Origin: Zhengitettix transpicula
Lineage: Eukaryota; Arthropoda; Insecta; Orthoptera; Tetrigidae
Direction of reading: 5' to 3'
DNA: 64,000 nucleotides
Assembly (NCBI GenBank): GCA_037074705.1
Contig: CM073591.1
Span: 31,910,587 to 31,974,586 of the forward strand
Below are positions 1 through 11,264 of the stretch, piece by piece. Each line of letters starts with the position of its first letter. Position 1 is the first letter of the stretch. The translations under genes and the position numbers were made by a program. The notes under the pieces were generated by a model, which was not told where the DNA came from, searched no databases, and saw only the letters and a program-made list of their open reading frames with translations.

Positions 1-599
1 CGCTTTAAAAATGGCCGTTTGGCGTTTAGTACACGACAAGGATTTTTTTTATAGTAAACGAAAAATACATTTGAATTCTTATTACCTTCTAATGAAACAA
101 AGTTAATCGGTCGACAGAATATCTTACATACTGATCGGAATTTCTCATTGAGTGCAAAGTAGTGGTGACGAAAAATAAATTAAGACTCTAGAAGAATAAG
201 TCCTCTTTTAGAATTTGTGCCACTGAAACACATGAATTTAACCCTGTGAAAAAGAGAAACCCGAGTGCACTACTGCTGTTGTCTCTTGTTTTATGTATTG
301 GTAAACTGCTGTATAGCAATTACCGGTTCCAGGGATGATGCCGTTGTCGAACCAAGCGCTTGGGATAGGGTTGATGGTTTTATTTTTATTCAATGAAGTT
401 TCCTCTCAAAGAATTTAATAATTAACTTTGTCATAATTATCGTTAAGTGGCGATGTATGTCGCTCTACCTAGTCGGGGAAAAAACCTGAGTAGTTCAGGC
501 TTAATTCCAAATAGATTGTCCTTTCTGTTGATAATGACCACAGATTTTCTGGGGCACAGATCTCATTAAGCATTAGATAAACTGTTATCATGAAAAAAA
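1..599. other. AT-rich non-coding DNA, nothing recognised
   Basis: I see no gene, RNA or repeat boundary here. It is ordinary AT-rich sequence up to the Penelope-like terminus that starts near 600. Confidence 0.5.
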
Positions 600-790
600 T
601 TTACGTCTTATTGAAATTTAATAATAAAAAATATAGCCAACTACAGACAAAAAAGTGATAATATAAATACCACACGACGTTTCTGGGATCCTTGTGCCTT
701 TCTTCAGGTTCTAAGAAGAGCCTAGAGCGACACAACTCAAAAAGGTTTGTCAACTGACACAACTGTGTCGCTCTAAACTTTTATCATATT
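600..790 (-). mobile_element. Penelope-like element 3' terminus (minus), with a short inverted partner
   Basis: Read on the minus strand this matches the terminus seen at 6735-6865 and 34172-34300: a CTCTTCTTAG block, then CCTGAAGAAAGGCACAAGG, CAGAAACG, a GTGTGGTATTTATA block, then a run ending in TAGTTGGCTATAT. The core CTGAAGA...GAAAC is in the order expected of a hammerhead ribozyme. Just beyond, TAGAGCGACAC (near 722) is matched by its reverse complement GTGTCGCTCTA (near 766), so the start of a second, oppositely oriented copy is present but soon lost. Family assignment rests on the related copy at 6.3-6.9 kb, which carries a GIY-YIG coding remnant. Confidence 0.55.
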
Positions 791-1104
791 GGGGGCGTTA
801 GAGAGTCGTTTAGAAATAATTACTTTACTCCAACAGCTTCTTTCTACTTATGTATCAAATTTTCTCATATATACATTTCCTGAGTTGTGTTCAAAATCTT
901 CGATTCATATCAGGCTTTTTTGACCCATTATTTTACGTGTATTTTCTGATGTATATATGAAATTTTATAACCACAAATTATCCACTTATCAGTTTTTACT
1001 TACCCCTATTCCTCTGGAAAATGTCCAATAGAATCAGTAAATCTAAAATATGTATCACCTTATACCCTATTTATATTATTCACAGTATATTTTTATGGTA
1101 TTTA

Positions 1105-1445
1105 TTTATAACAAGCTGGGTTCTCAGCGTAGCTGTAATTAAACTCAGCGACATCCATAGCTCAGGATTTTACTCCAATCTTGGTTGTTTTTGCGTTATT
1201 TTTGTGAAAAACATCCCTCCACTTTCTAAGGGTGCTCACATAAAGTACAGAATGACCTAAGAATTATACACAACATTGGGAGGAACACTATAAATCTCAT
1301 TGACCCGATTTAACATGTTAGAAAATTTCCACACCCGACCATTGGGGTTAAACGGCAAATTGAATGTGATAATTAAGCTCAGCAACACACATAACATCGG
1401 ATGCGACTCGAATAAATTTTTCACCTCCTTTAGTATTCTCAAAAT
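1105..1445 (-). repeat. Helitron-like dispersed repeat, family B (two degenerate units)
   Basis: The block AAACTCAGCGACATCCATA followed by a GCGTTATTTTTGT segment recurs at 5.1, 5.8, 14.6, 54.2 and 59.2 kb in either orientation. Here it is on the minus strand, starting at an AAGCTGGG that looks like a decayed CTAGCTGGG end. A second, more diverged unit (AAGCTCAGCAACACACATA) lies near 1376. In the better copy at 54.2 kb the element ends in CTAGT after a short GC-rich segment, as Helitron 3' ends do. Not coding. Confidence 0.45.
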
Positions 1446-1449
1446 TTAT

Positions 1450-4400
1450 CTGAAATAAAAAAACACAGTGAACGTTTACTGAGTTACATTTATTACGAAA
1501 TGTGGAGATTTTATGACTTTAATGGTACTCGTATTTGTTGAACAATATCTAAAATTGGCACGATAATGATATTATTTGTAAAACGCGAGTTTCACTTTCG
1601 AGAAGAGTTCCAGCAATACGATCTTAATTAATTTGAGCTTACATTCAAATCGATGTACTACAGTTAAATCTGCGATAATGATTCTAATAAACTACCGTGT
1701 TTACTAATTAGTAACTCCAGCTTTAATTCAAAACGACGTAATAAATATTTGGAATAATGAATATCAGTTTGTAAGTCTGTGTTCCATAAAATGTCAAAAA
1801 AGAAATAATTGTAGCAAATGTAACGATTAGTTGAAATTTATGAGAAATGATACAGATACATACAAAGTGAGTGCTAGTAAGGTTTAATTATGCGAAGTTT
1901 TAAACTGTGAAATGTGATTAAATACGAAGTTTCTCTCAGAAACAGTACTGAAAATATTATATGTAACATCACCTTACATTATATCTGAGATGGAAGATAA
2001 GAAATGGTTAATTTAAGCCATTTAAATTTTTCAGGACAATGAAGGAACGTATGATGTAGGATGAGGTAATTCATTTTGGTTCTGCTACACTGCATTGTAA
2101 TTATGAATGTAATGACAAATAATGAAACTATTCAAGTTACGATAAATATTGCAATTATAAAATTACAGAGTCAATTTCAGCATTTAATGTGAAATGTTTC
2201 TCTGGAGAGGGATTTGTGGACGCTTATCTACCTTCCTTTTGTACCGAAGAAACTCTACTTTTGCAGAGAGTTTCAGGCAGTAAGAACCTTCAAGTTAAGA
2301 TATCTAAATGAGAAAGTTTAGGACTATCTCATTATTATTAAAAGTTATTCTGAATAATGGAAAGCTTGAAACTAGAACTTCGAAAGTGTATTTCTGATAG
2401 AATTCTGCAAGTGTTATAAGAAAAACCGACAGTTAATTAGGAACAATCAAAATCCTTTCGTTTCTGATTATGTGAGCATGATAATAAATTTTTAAATTAC
2501 GATTATTATCGAGGTGGATTAGAAATTAAAGAAAATTATGCAGTATGATTTTCTAAAATGATAAAAGTGAAGAATATCTTTCCAATGAACCTATAATTAA
2601 TATTATTTTAAAGTAATTGACAGTTATGATGCTGGAAATTAGCTGTTAGGATGACTATTCAAGTGGATTACAGTCCCTGTATATTTATAGTCTATAGGAA
2701 TTAAACTAAAAAAATTATAAACTCCCTCATAATCTCATGGGTACTGTCTTACTCGTCTACATATTAAGTATTTAAGTACATTATTCAGGGTTTTATCATA
2801 CGAATATTACGTATGAATGAAATTTCTGTTAAATCTACAAACAAGTGTTGAGAAAGTCTTGTATTTACTTAATAAGAAAAAATAATATCAGCCCCTCTGT
2901 TTACTCCTTCACAAGGCAAATTTCACTACATTTCTATATTCAGGAAAATGAGGATGTGAAAGAAGCTGACTCTGTCTTCTTGTTACTGTTATTTTGAAAC
3001 ACACAAGAGATTTCCCTTAAATATTTGCAGTGGATTTGGTTTACGAGGTTGCCATGTCCCGACATTTGGCCAATATTTGTTTCTCTCAAACAAATATTAC
3101 TTCCTCCAGGGAAAACTGTACTATAAATTGGGGCAGATAGATAGACATTTGTAGGCACCGGTTCATATATGGACAAGTTAATAACAAGCCCCTCAATTAC
3201 CTATATAAATTTTCGTCCAGTACATTATAACTACAAACGACTGATTTAATGGAATTACAATGAAAAACGAATGTACCATTACCGGAAGAAGACCAAAACA
3301 TGAATTTTTCATAATGAAAATAATTTAATAATCAACTTTCAAACAAAACTGAAACAGATTTTTCATTAAAACTTTTTAATAATATTTACGGTTTCAGAAA
3401 TAATTTTTACAGTAATGCAATATAATTTCAGGTCATGTAGAGGGAATAACGGTTCAAAGGATATAACTTCATCATTTTTAAATTAATTAAAATATAATAC
3501 AAAGTTTAATTTATCGATAAATAAAAATCGTGTATGAGAACGAGCATTAAATATTTTTATATTTAGTAATTCCTAAGAACCAAATAAACTGCGCTTTCAA
3601 AGAGGTGAGTATGGTTCCTTTCATTTTTAGACTTAAAAACCTTCTGCACAAAATCTTTTTTCAGTTGAGATAAAGTTTTTAAGTGTTCAATGAAGGAAAC
3701 ATTTTTAGGAGTAGTGCGTGTTCGCAGTATAAATGTGACGTCATGGCGACCAGCTACGTCATACAATATGGTTGCACGTTACAGCTTCAGAAGACAAACT
3801 CATTTGCTCAACAGGGGGTATTTTATTTATTAACTCTTCACTGTGGATGGTAGTAAAACTATGATTTTACGGTAGTTTGTGTCTGTTCAAGTGATTAGAA
3901 GATTTGCTATTAACGGAAGGAAATATTGTCGTTTAGAAAATAATAAAATATGTATGCAATAGTTCATTGAAGGAAATTTATTCCATAAAATTGATGAAAA
4001 GATCGTTTATTTGCTGCGGGAATAAGCGATTAATTTTTAAAAACTGTTCTTAGCAACATATTTTGGTATTATTACTGGATGCATCAGTCTGTAAGTGCAC
4101 GAGTTCACATTGGAAGAGAAGAAATCTTTCCACCAAGTAGGCCTAAGGTGAAACAGATTTGTATAACAGAAATGCACGTCACATAGCATATTTCTTCTGA
4201 GACACTCAGTCACAAACATCTGGAGGAGACAGAATCGCAGAATCCCGCTTAACATTTTGATTGCTCCCGTTAGAAATAATGTTTACCGTTGTCTGCGTTA
4301 TTGCTTTGTGAAATGTAACATGTTAGTTGAGTCTGAAAATGACGTAACGATTCGGAAAAATTACTGCATCTACGATGAAAAATCTACTCTTACCGCGTAA

Positions 4401-5080
4401 AATAAAAATTGAGAAATTTCTAAGTTTTGCAACACTGTGTGGTAAATTCTCGTACTCTAATATATTTGAATATTGATATTAAAAATAATTTGACTAATAA
4501 TGCGCTCGTTAATATGTTACTACACCGGAACAGTAGAAAGACCGAAGTCACGTTCAAATTTCAATTGCTAGTTTTCCAAATTTAAAAGGAAATGAGTTGT
4601 TCATAGTCGCATTTTCTGTATAACGAAACAGAAAATATTTATATAAATACACTCCATATATATATTTGATTCATGATTATAAGTTTAATTTCAAATAATT
4701 ATAGCAATATAATATCAATTGTATAATTGACGTTAAATATTCTGTAACATTAATATAAATGTCAATTCATTTAATATGGTAGATTTTCTATCCCAAAATA
4801 ACACATTAAAAAAAAATTCTTTTCAAGTTTAAATCCCCCCACACAATATTCATTGTAACTCGCAACGACTCTGAATGCATTGGATCAGTATTTCACTTCA
4901 CAATCTCACTTAACATAATCCAATATACAAAAAAACTTTAACGTCTCAGGCTCAAACGCTTCATAGAAGTTTAGATGACTTTGTAAGAGACGAAAAACAC
5001 ATTTCGGTGTGCATTTTATGAAGGAGTAATTAATTGGTATTCATAGTTACATCACAATTTAAGTGACACTTATACATCTT
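1450..5080. other. AT-rich non-coding DNA
   Basis: About 3.6 kb of AT-rich sequence with only short open frames (under 80 codons) that show no family motif. I recognise no element or RNA. Confidence 0.45.
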
Positions 5081-5099
5081 GAATTAATATATATGTATA

Positions 5100-5238
5100 T
5101 GGGTGCTCCCTTAGGGGCGGTGGTGGACAGGAGTAGCATCAAAATAACGCAAAAAGAACCCAGATCCGGAGTTATGGATGTCACTGAGTTTAATTTTTAC
5201 AATCCGGGCAACGCCGGTCACCGAAATTGTTTACTGTA

Positions 5239-5250
<12 letters not shown>
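5100..5250 (+). repeat. Family B repeat, direct copy 1
   Basis: About 150 bp, from GGGTGCTCCCTTAGGG to TTTACTGTAATTTC, closely repeated at 5732-5878. Both contain CCCAGATCC, GAGTTATGGATGTC and CAATCCGGGCAACGCCGG. The shared stretch runs beyond the CCGG segment into matching flank, so the pair is a local duplication as well as a dispersed repeat. Confidence 0.55.

Positions 5251-5271
<21 letters not shown>
5244..5271. repeat. (AT)n microsatellite
   Basis: Uninterrupted AT dinucleotide run of about 28 bp, immediately after the family B unit. Confidence 0.95.
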
Positions 5272-5274
<3 letters not shown>

Positions 5275-5329
5275 TTAATAAGAATATACATTATTTTCAG
5301 TCGTTTAATTTTTGATAAAGACGAGTGTT

Positions 5330-5905
5330 TTTTCTGGGTGGATACTTTAAAAGTTCTTAAAACGGCCAATAATTACGTCGAAGAAATATACGGTGTCAAT
5401 CTGATTGATAGTGTTTCTCCCGATGTTGTTTACCCCTTTATGTATAGGAGCGGAGAACCCTTAGGAGTTTGGGGGGGGGGAGGGGCGTTATACAAAAATA
5501 ACAACCAAACAACCTAGAGTGTATTCGAATCCGGAGTTATTGATGCCGCTGAGTTTATTATCACATACAACTTACCGTTTAACCTCCAGGTGTGGGGATA
5601 AACGGGTGTGGAAATGTTCAAACATGTTAAAACGGCCGATATTTTCGTCGAGTGAAAATTTGTCGCGGTCAATGAGATAGCGTTTCTCCATATATATTTT
5701 TTGGTAGAATTTCCATCCCTTTCGGTATGGAATGGGTGCACCCATAGGGATGGTGGTGGACAGGAGTTACAACAAAATAACGCAAAAAGAACCCAGATCC
5801 AGAGTTATGGATGTCGCTGAGTTTAATTTTTACAATCCGGGCAACGCCGGCACTCAAATAGTTTACTGTAATTTCAATCACAGTTTGAATTTGAACACAC
5901 CACGA
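5330..5905 (+). repeat. Family B repeat, degenerate tandem units including direct copy 2
   Basis: Two more degenerate units follow one another. Each carries an AAACGGCC..T...CGTCGA segment, a GTCAAT.TGA...TAG.GTTTCTCC segment, then the GAGTTATGGATGTCGCTGAG type block (near 5533 and 5800). The second includes the copy at 5732-5878. A G9 run sits near 5471. Open frames of 60-96 codons here are by-products of the repeat. Confidence 0.5.
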
Positions 5906-5999
5906 TATATAGGAGAGGGAGCCTCATTACAATAAAATAATTATTTCAGAAATGCCACTTAATAAATGCCACTTAATAAAAATGCCACTTAATAAAAAT

Positions 6000-6145
6000 C
6001 TCAAGAAGATGTATGACCCCTAATTATAATTTCTTTGGTGCGTCTGTTTTTAACCTTGGTTTATTGATCTCTACTGCACTTGCCATTCCGCATTTAAATG
6101 CTGTTAGAGAAAGATGCAAAGTAGCGTCGAAACGTCGAGGATAAA
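6000..6145 (+). ncRNA. Decayed hammerhead-like core of a second PLE subfamily
   Basis: At 6101-6138 the sequence reads CTGTTAGAGAAA, then GATGC-AAAGTA-GCGTC (a 5-bp stem with one G.U), then GAAACGTCG. This is the order CUGANGA / stem II / GAAA of a hammerhead ribozyme, with the first core box damaged. Penelope-like elements are known to carry hammerhead motifs in their terminal repeats. I do not expect activity. Confidence 0.35.
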
Positions 6146-6329
6146 TTTACGTAAAAAGTTTTTCTTCGCTCCTGAAATTAAAGTATTGAATATAAGGTCG
6201 TGCTATTATTTATTAAGCGAGATTATTGTTGTTGTAAGAAAGAGCGTCCATTTATAAGTTATAGCATGGTGAGTGACTTCAGTATTTTAAAGTTTCTTGT
6301 ATTTGAATCGTGGATTTTAAATAATTGTT

Positions 6330-6628
6330 TACAAACCCACTTGTTCTAATTGTAATTCCAGCTACATAGGACAAACAAAACGTTCCCTTAATACACGTAT
6401 CAAAGAACATATATCTATTATCAAACTTCCCATTGATAAACGATCTGTAGTCTCAAAACATATCAATTCTAAACTTACATTTGATTGGCATAATGCCAAT
6501 TTTTTATACATTGACACCAGGTACAATTTCAGAGATGCTTCACATTAAATCAAACATCACAGCTATTAATGTACAAACAGACACTCTGAAACTCAATAAT
6601 TGTTATGATCCCTTATTATTACGCTAAA
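6330..6628 (+). pseudogene. Penelope-like GIY-YIG endonuclease remnant
   Basis: In plus frame, codons read C-S-N-C-N-S-S-Y-I-G-Q-T-K-R-S-L then N-T-R-I-K-E-H. This is the Cys-x2-Cys plus Y-I-G-Q-T-x-R-x3-x-R-x-K-E-H signature of the C-terminal GIY-YIG endonuclease of Penelope-like retroelements. A frameshift near 6530 moves the end into another frame, which continues E-M-L-H-I-K and stops at TAA about 6626, a typical PLE C-terminus. The reverse transcriptase part upstream is missing, so this is a 5'-truncated, dead copy. In the intact element the domain nicks DNA to prime target-site reverse transcription. Confidence 0.75.
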
Positions 6629-6870
6629 CCTTCTGTTTTCCCATTGTAGTTGCTCCCTTATAGTTAACTACCCCTTCGGCTCTCCCATTGTCGTTCCGTT
6701 TTTGTCGCTTTTGAGTTTTGTCAACTGAACAATGCAGTTGTGTTTCTCTAGACTCTTCTTAGCACCTGACGAAAAGGACAAGGATTCTAGAAACGTTGTG
6801 TGGTATTTATATTACCTTTTTTTTTGTCTGTATTGGCTATCTTTATTATTCGTTATTTTCAATCAGTCGT
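6629..6870 (+). mobile_element. Penelope-like element 3' UTR and terminus
   Basis: This follows directly on the endonuclease remnant and ends in the dispersed block TTTGTCTGTATTGGCTATC. It includes CTGACGA (6766-6772), a possible weak stem, and GAAACG (6790-6795), the hammerhead-like order. The same terminus, without coding sequence, is found at 0.6, 12.6, 34.2, 62.9 and 63.6 kb, so this copy ties those fragments to Penelope-like elements. Confidence 0.65.
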
Positions 6871-6989
6871 AAAATTTTAATTTTAATTTCAGTTCTCATT
6901 ATTTGGGCCTGTTACTCTTTCCTCGCTAACGACTTCCTGAGAGATAATTTTCCCAGTTTATATTCTACTACCCCTTAATGGAACAATGG

Positions 6990-7740
6990 AACGCCCGACC
7001 AATATAACCTGAAAGGCACGTTGCGGCGTAACCAAAACATGTAGTTCTCGTGTTCCTGAGTAGGGGAGAGCCTTGAACCTGTATTAAACTCCGGAAGCTG
7101 AGTTTGCTGAAACAAAAGAAATCATAAACAAGGAGTTGGAATAACTGGAATCCCGATCCTCAGGGCTTACGAATCTCATGATTCACCACGGTACATACTT
7201 GTTATATTGGAATTTTAAATTTTTGTACTACTGCATTTCTATCCTGGGTCATGTAGACGGATGGAACGCGTGAGTCTTGGAGTGGTTGTTGTTCCAAGCC
7301 AGACGCGGCTCCTTGGCGTCTGTGGCTTGTGATTTACAGCTTCCTCTTCCACAAGAGTTGACCTAGGCAGACTGCACGAACATTTAACGCCCTCCACATC
7401 CAACTGCATACTAGGCTTTAGTTCATCTGAATCTTTATTGAGTCCGAAAGACACTTAATATTTATGAACCATAATATGTCATAGTTTATTCTTCTTCTCT
7501 GTCATTGAAATAAATAATTATTCTTAATGGTTCATACAAACGGAACACAGCTAACAAATAACTACTGATGACTGAGCATTCAACCAGTCTTTATTTATCT
7601 ATTTAATTACGTATAGCTAATTGTAGTTAGATACAATATTTTTTAAAATAATATTTTAACGGTAATTATAATAAATTGAAGAAATAAAGAAAACAGAAGC
7701 CAAAAATAAATTATAAAATAAAAATTTAAAATATTACAAC
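6990..7740. other. Non-coding DNA, nothing recognised
   Basis: Mixed-composition sequence with a 71-codon frame at 7239-7454 (minus) that shows no motif. No element boundaries seen. Confidence 0.4.
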
Positions 7741-7742
7741 AG

Positions 7743-7865
7743 AAAAAAATATTAAAACAGAAACGACGTTTCATCCGTAATATTTTTTTCTTCAGGTGAA
7801 ATGACATGTACAGGTCCAAAGAAAATTAATGAGTGAAACGTCGTTTCTGTTTTAATGTTTTTTAT
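7743..7865. repeat. Long near-perfect inverted repeat of PLE-type termini
   Basis: A 23-bp perfect inverted repeat (7751-7773 against 7834-7856) containing AGAAACGACGTTTCA and its complement, extending outward to about 30 bp with one mismatch, around a 60-base spacer. Read on the minus strand the left half gives CACCTGAAGA ... GAAACGTCGTTTC, again the hammerhead-like order, so the arms are probably two PLE-type 3' ends facing outward. Confidence 0.7.
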
Positions 7866-7869
7866 ATTA

Positions 7870-8940
7870 TATAAATGATAAATTTCTGACTAAATGGAAA
7901 TGATGTATTTTAAGTTATTTAAAGAGATATTATAAATGTAACTGTTAAATAGAGATAACAATATTATTTATTATTTATTTATTTTACTTTTTTTTTCGAA
8001 ATACCTACTTATTTTCTTAATTTTTCTAATACCCCTAAATGATTAATTTATATATATTTTAATATCTATTTTACTCCTTTGCTACTAACTGCTTGTTCCG
8101 TAAGAAGTCTATTGTATTAACTCGTCTTGTTGAATATCATAATTTTTTCTCTACAAAAACGTGATATATTCTGGTAATAATCTTATATCTAAAAATTGAA
8201 ACATTTAACGTCTAATTTAAATGATTTATTAATTATACGACCTTAAATTACAGACCAAATTAATTTCAGAAACAAATAAATAAATAATTTACTTTAGAAA
8301 TAGCTGGAATTTTTTTTTGAAACTGATTTGCTCTTAATTTTAAAGACGTGTAAATTACTATTAAACTTTTCTCTAATATATGAGTAAAAGTTTGTAGGAC
8401 CAAAGAGGAAGAACACTGGTCAGAGATGAACGTTCCGTTACTACGGCAACGAGAGAAATATAAATAGTAGTAGTATCGTTGAGTTTGTGGCGTGCTGTAC
8501 CATTATTAGTAGCACCTGATTAAATAGTTAAATACATCATTCATTATTTTATTTTCTGCTGATAAAATACCGTAATTGTTTTGTTCTGACATTTTCATCC
8601 CTCTTTTTATTTGATTCTGCTCTCATTCCTCTAATAAAAATTATTTGTTAATATATTTATTCTTTTTGGTTCACTACTGTTAGAACTGTGGAACAGTACC
8701 TTAATGGTGGTACGAGTATTAATTTGAATATTAATTCTTTTCATGGTTTTTGAAACAGTGTTTTCGTTTGCTCAAAGTAAACACGTACTTCTAAATTTAT
8801 CTTAAATCACTCCGAGATATTTGTGTTTCTTAATTCATGCCAAAGCAGAATACATGAGTGTAGCTTTATGGCCAATTTCTACTTCGTTCCTAAATCAGGA
8901 TGTTTTATTGAGAGCATACATCAAGAGTTTTCAATGTGTA
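7870..8940. other. AT-rich non-coding DNA
   Basis: Very AT-rich, no open frame of note and no repeat recognised up to the LTR at 8946. Confidence 0.45.
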
Positions 8941-8945
8941 TATAC

Positions 8946-9865
8946 TGTAATAATTAAATATATATAATATGAATGTGGCGTTTCTAAATGAAAGAACTTA
9001 AGTGAAAACTATTAAACAAAATTTATTAACAATTTTAAAACAAGTATAAAATACACAAAATATTTGGGATCTCAGGGTCTTGAACTGGGTTTGATAAATG
9101 GCAGAATTTAAATAATCAAAATTACATTTACTTTTTATGGAAATCAATGCGTCTGAACATAGACGAAATTTGTTGCGGAAGAAATAATACTAAAGATTGA
9201 ATTTAAACAATTTTAATTTTATCAAGAATTAAGGATCTCATTTTATCGATAATTAAATAATTAAAGAACGATCTGACTTTTATCTTTTTTTAACACGGTT
9301 TACAAATGATTTTAAAGTTTTTCTCTACTTACGTCCGCCCAGGTCTCATTTTAGCTTTTCGTGCACAATTTTGGGGACATCACTGATTCTAAGTACTCAC
9401 AGACTCTAAATGTTCACAGGCTCTAATTGGCGTTGTTTGTTAGTTGGTTTAACACAAATTGGTTGGTTCTCGATGCTTTTCTGAAACCTGGATTTGTAGA
9501 TCTCGTGGCTTTAGTTGACAATGGACTTCATTGGTTTGTCTGAATATTGCTTTACTTTTTAATAACTGAAAGCATGTTTGTGACTGGACCACATTCTTTC
9601 GTTCTGACTGCCGACTGTAAAACTTTTCGTCTGATCTATTCGCTGTCTGCTGCCCGACTGTAAAGCTTTCAAACTGCTTGCTGTCCGCTGTCCGACTGAA
9701 TTCTTCGTCTCGTAAATTTTGAGCGCGTAAAACCTTCCCAACCGATCAACAATGTTTTCTTTGCCTTGCCGGTTTGTTGCGGCGTCCGCTCTATATCCAC
9801 TAATAATGAGTCCTCTACAATTCAACTTTTCAATTAGAACAATGCCTTAATTACCAATTACTACA
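8946..9865 (-). mobile_element. Solo LTR (920 bp), Gypsy-type by its 4-bp target duplication
   Basis: On the minus strand the unit begins TGTAGTAATTGG and ends AATTATTACA, i.e. TG...CA with inverted terminal bases. It is flanked by the 4-bp duplication ATAC (8942-8945 and 9866-9869). It shares a block at its 3' part (on plus: GGGTCTTGAACTGGGTTTGA) with the LTRs at 25.9, 43.1 and 56.8 kb. There is no internal region, so it is a recombination product of a full element. The 88-codon frame inside (9559-9825) is incidental. Four-base duplications are usual for Gypsy-type elements; the superfamily is inference. Confidence 0.82.
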
Positions 9866-9869
9866 ATAC

Positions 9870-11262
9870 GTACTCGGATTGTAAATTAAGTGAATGTGAT
9901 GAATATTTGGAGTTTCATCTTTCTGTAATTTAATTTCGGGGTTGTTGGCAATAATTATTATTTTTTATTGGGAGGTTTAGAGTCGCGTCAACAAAAAGTG
10001 TTCTTGGCGACTGTACATTATTAGAATAAAAAAACATATATTTAAATATTTTAATGTTCTTAGAATATATGTTTAACAACTGTGAAGGATTAAATTTCTT
10101 TATCGAGTTTTGTAACCGCGAGGAATTCGAGTAGTGAGTGAATTGCTGCAGATGAGGTGCAAAATTCTCTTCTGGTATGGGTTGTGAGAAATTTTCTTCT
10201 TGGCCCGTGCATTCAAGAAGGAAGATGTTTTATAGTTCTTGAAGACCTGAAAACTGTTCATACAGGCTGAGGTAAACTAGAAAAAAATAAAATTATAGGT
10301 TAATTTGGTGTGCAAGGTGCGAATTATTGATACTAAATAATTAATTATCATAAATTACTTTCCACAGTTATGAAAATATTTAAAAAATATCAGGGCATTG
10401 ATAAGAATTATTTATCGCCCAGATATTCATTGGAAGTTTTTTTTGTAACATAATTACAACGATGAATTTTAACGTCGAAGATATTATGATATTCCTTTAT
10501 TTTTTTTTGGCAACCTCAGTTTGATTTGAAAATGGAGCGCAGCTTGAAGTGAGATTAAAAGTCTGTAGAGCGCTCCAAAGCAGTAGTACTTTATTGCCTT
10601 TGTTATTGGAGACATTATTACAAGAGAAAAATGGTTGTGCTTGTAACGGAGAATAAACATATCTCTGTTGAGGAGTTTCCCTTAGCATTTTAATGACCCG
10701 TAGCAAAGCGCAGAAACAAATACAGCCCGCTCAAGTTATTACGGAAGCTAGAAAATAAAAATAGAGCCTGGTTTTTAATTTTGCAGCTTACTTGCTATGT
10801 TACAGGAAAGGTGTCAACCAGTGGAACAGCCTTGGATGTATACATTAATGGTAGACAAGTTCTTAAATTATTTTGAACACTCCCTCAACGAGACTGAAAA
10901 TCTTTATGAGCTATTAACATCGGACATAAAGCAGGTTCATACAAACTTTGTTTTTAAAAAGAACATCAATATATATATATCTATCAATAACACACAGGTA
11001 AGTCACTTTAAAATCTCAAACAATTTAATTTATTGAGATTATAATTTTTAAACTTTAGATAGCGTTATAAAGCAAATGAGAGTTTTGGGAATAATATGGA
11101 ATAAGCTTTGGAAACACTTGTCGTGTGTACTAATAACTAAATCGTCGGCTAACTAAATAAAAGGAGTTCAGAACCCTTTCGTGTCCTTCCTTGTAGCCTA
11201 CTACTAAGAAATCGAATGCTGTATAATATTATTAGAAGGAAAATAGAATTTGTTTCCAAGTA
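9870..11262. other. AT-rich non-coding DNA
   Basis: No gene or repeat recognised. Short frames at 10497-10706 (minus) and 10797-11036 (plus) carry no family motif. Confidence 0.4.
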
Positions 11263-11264
11263 TA

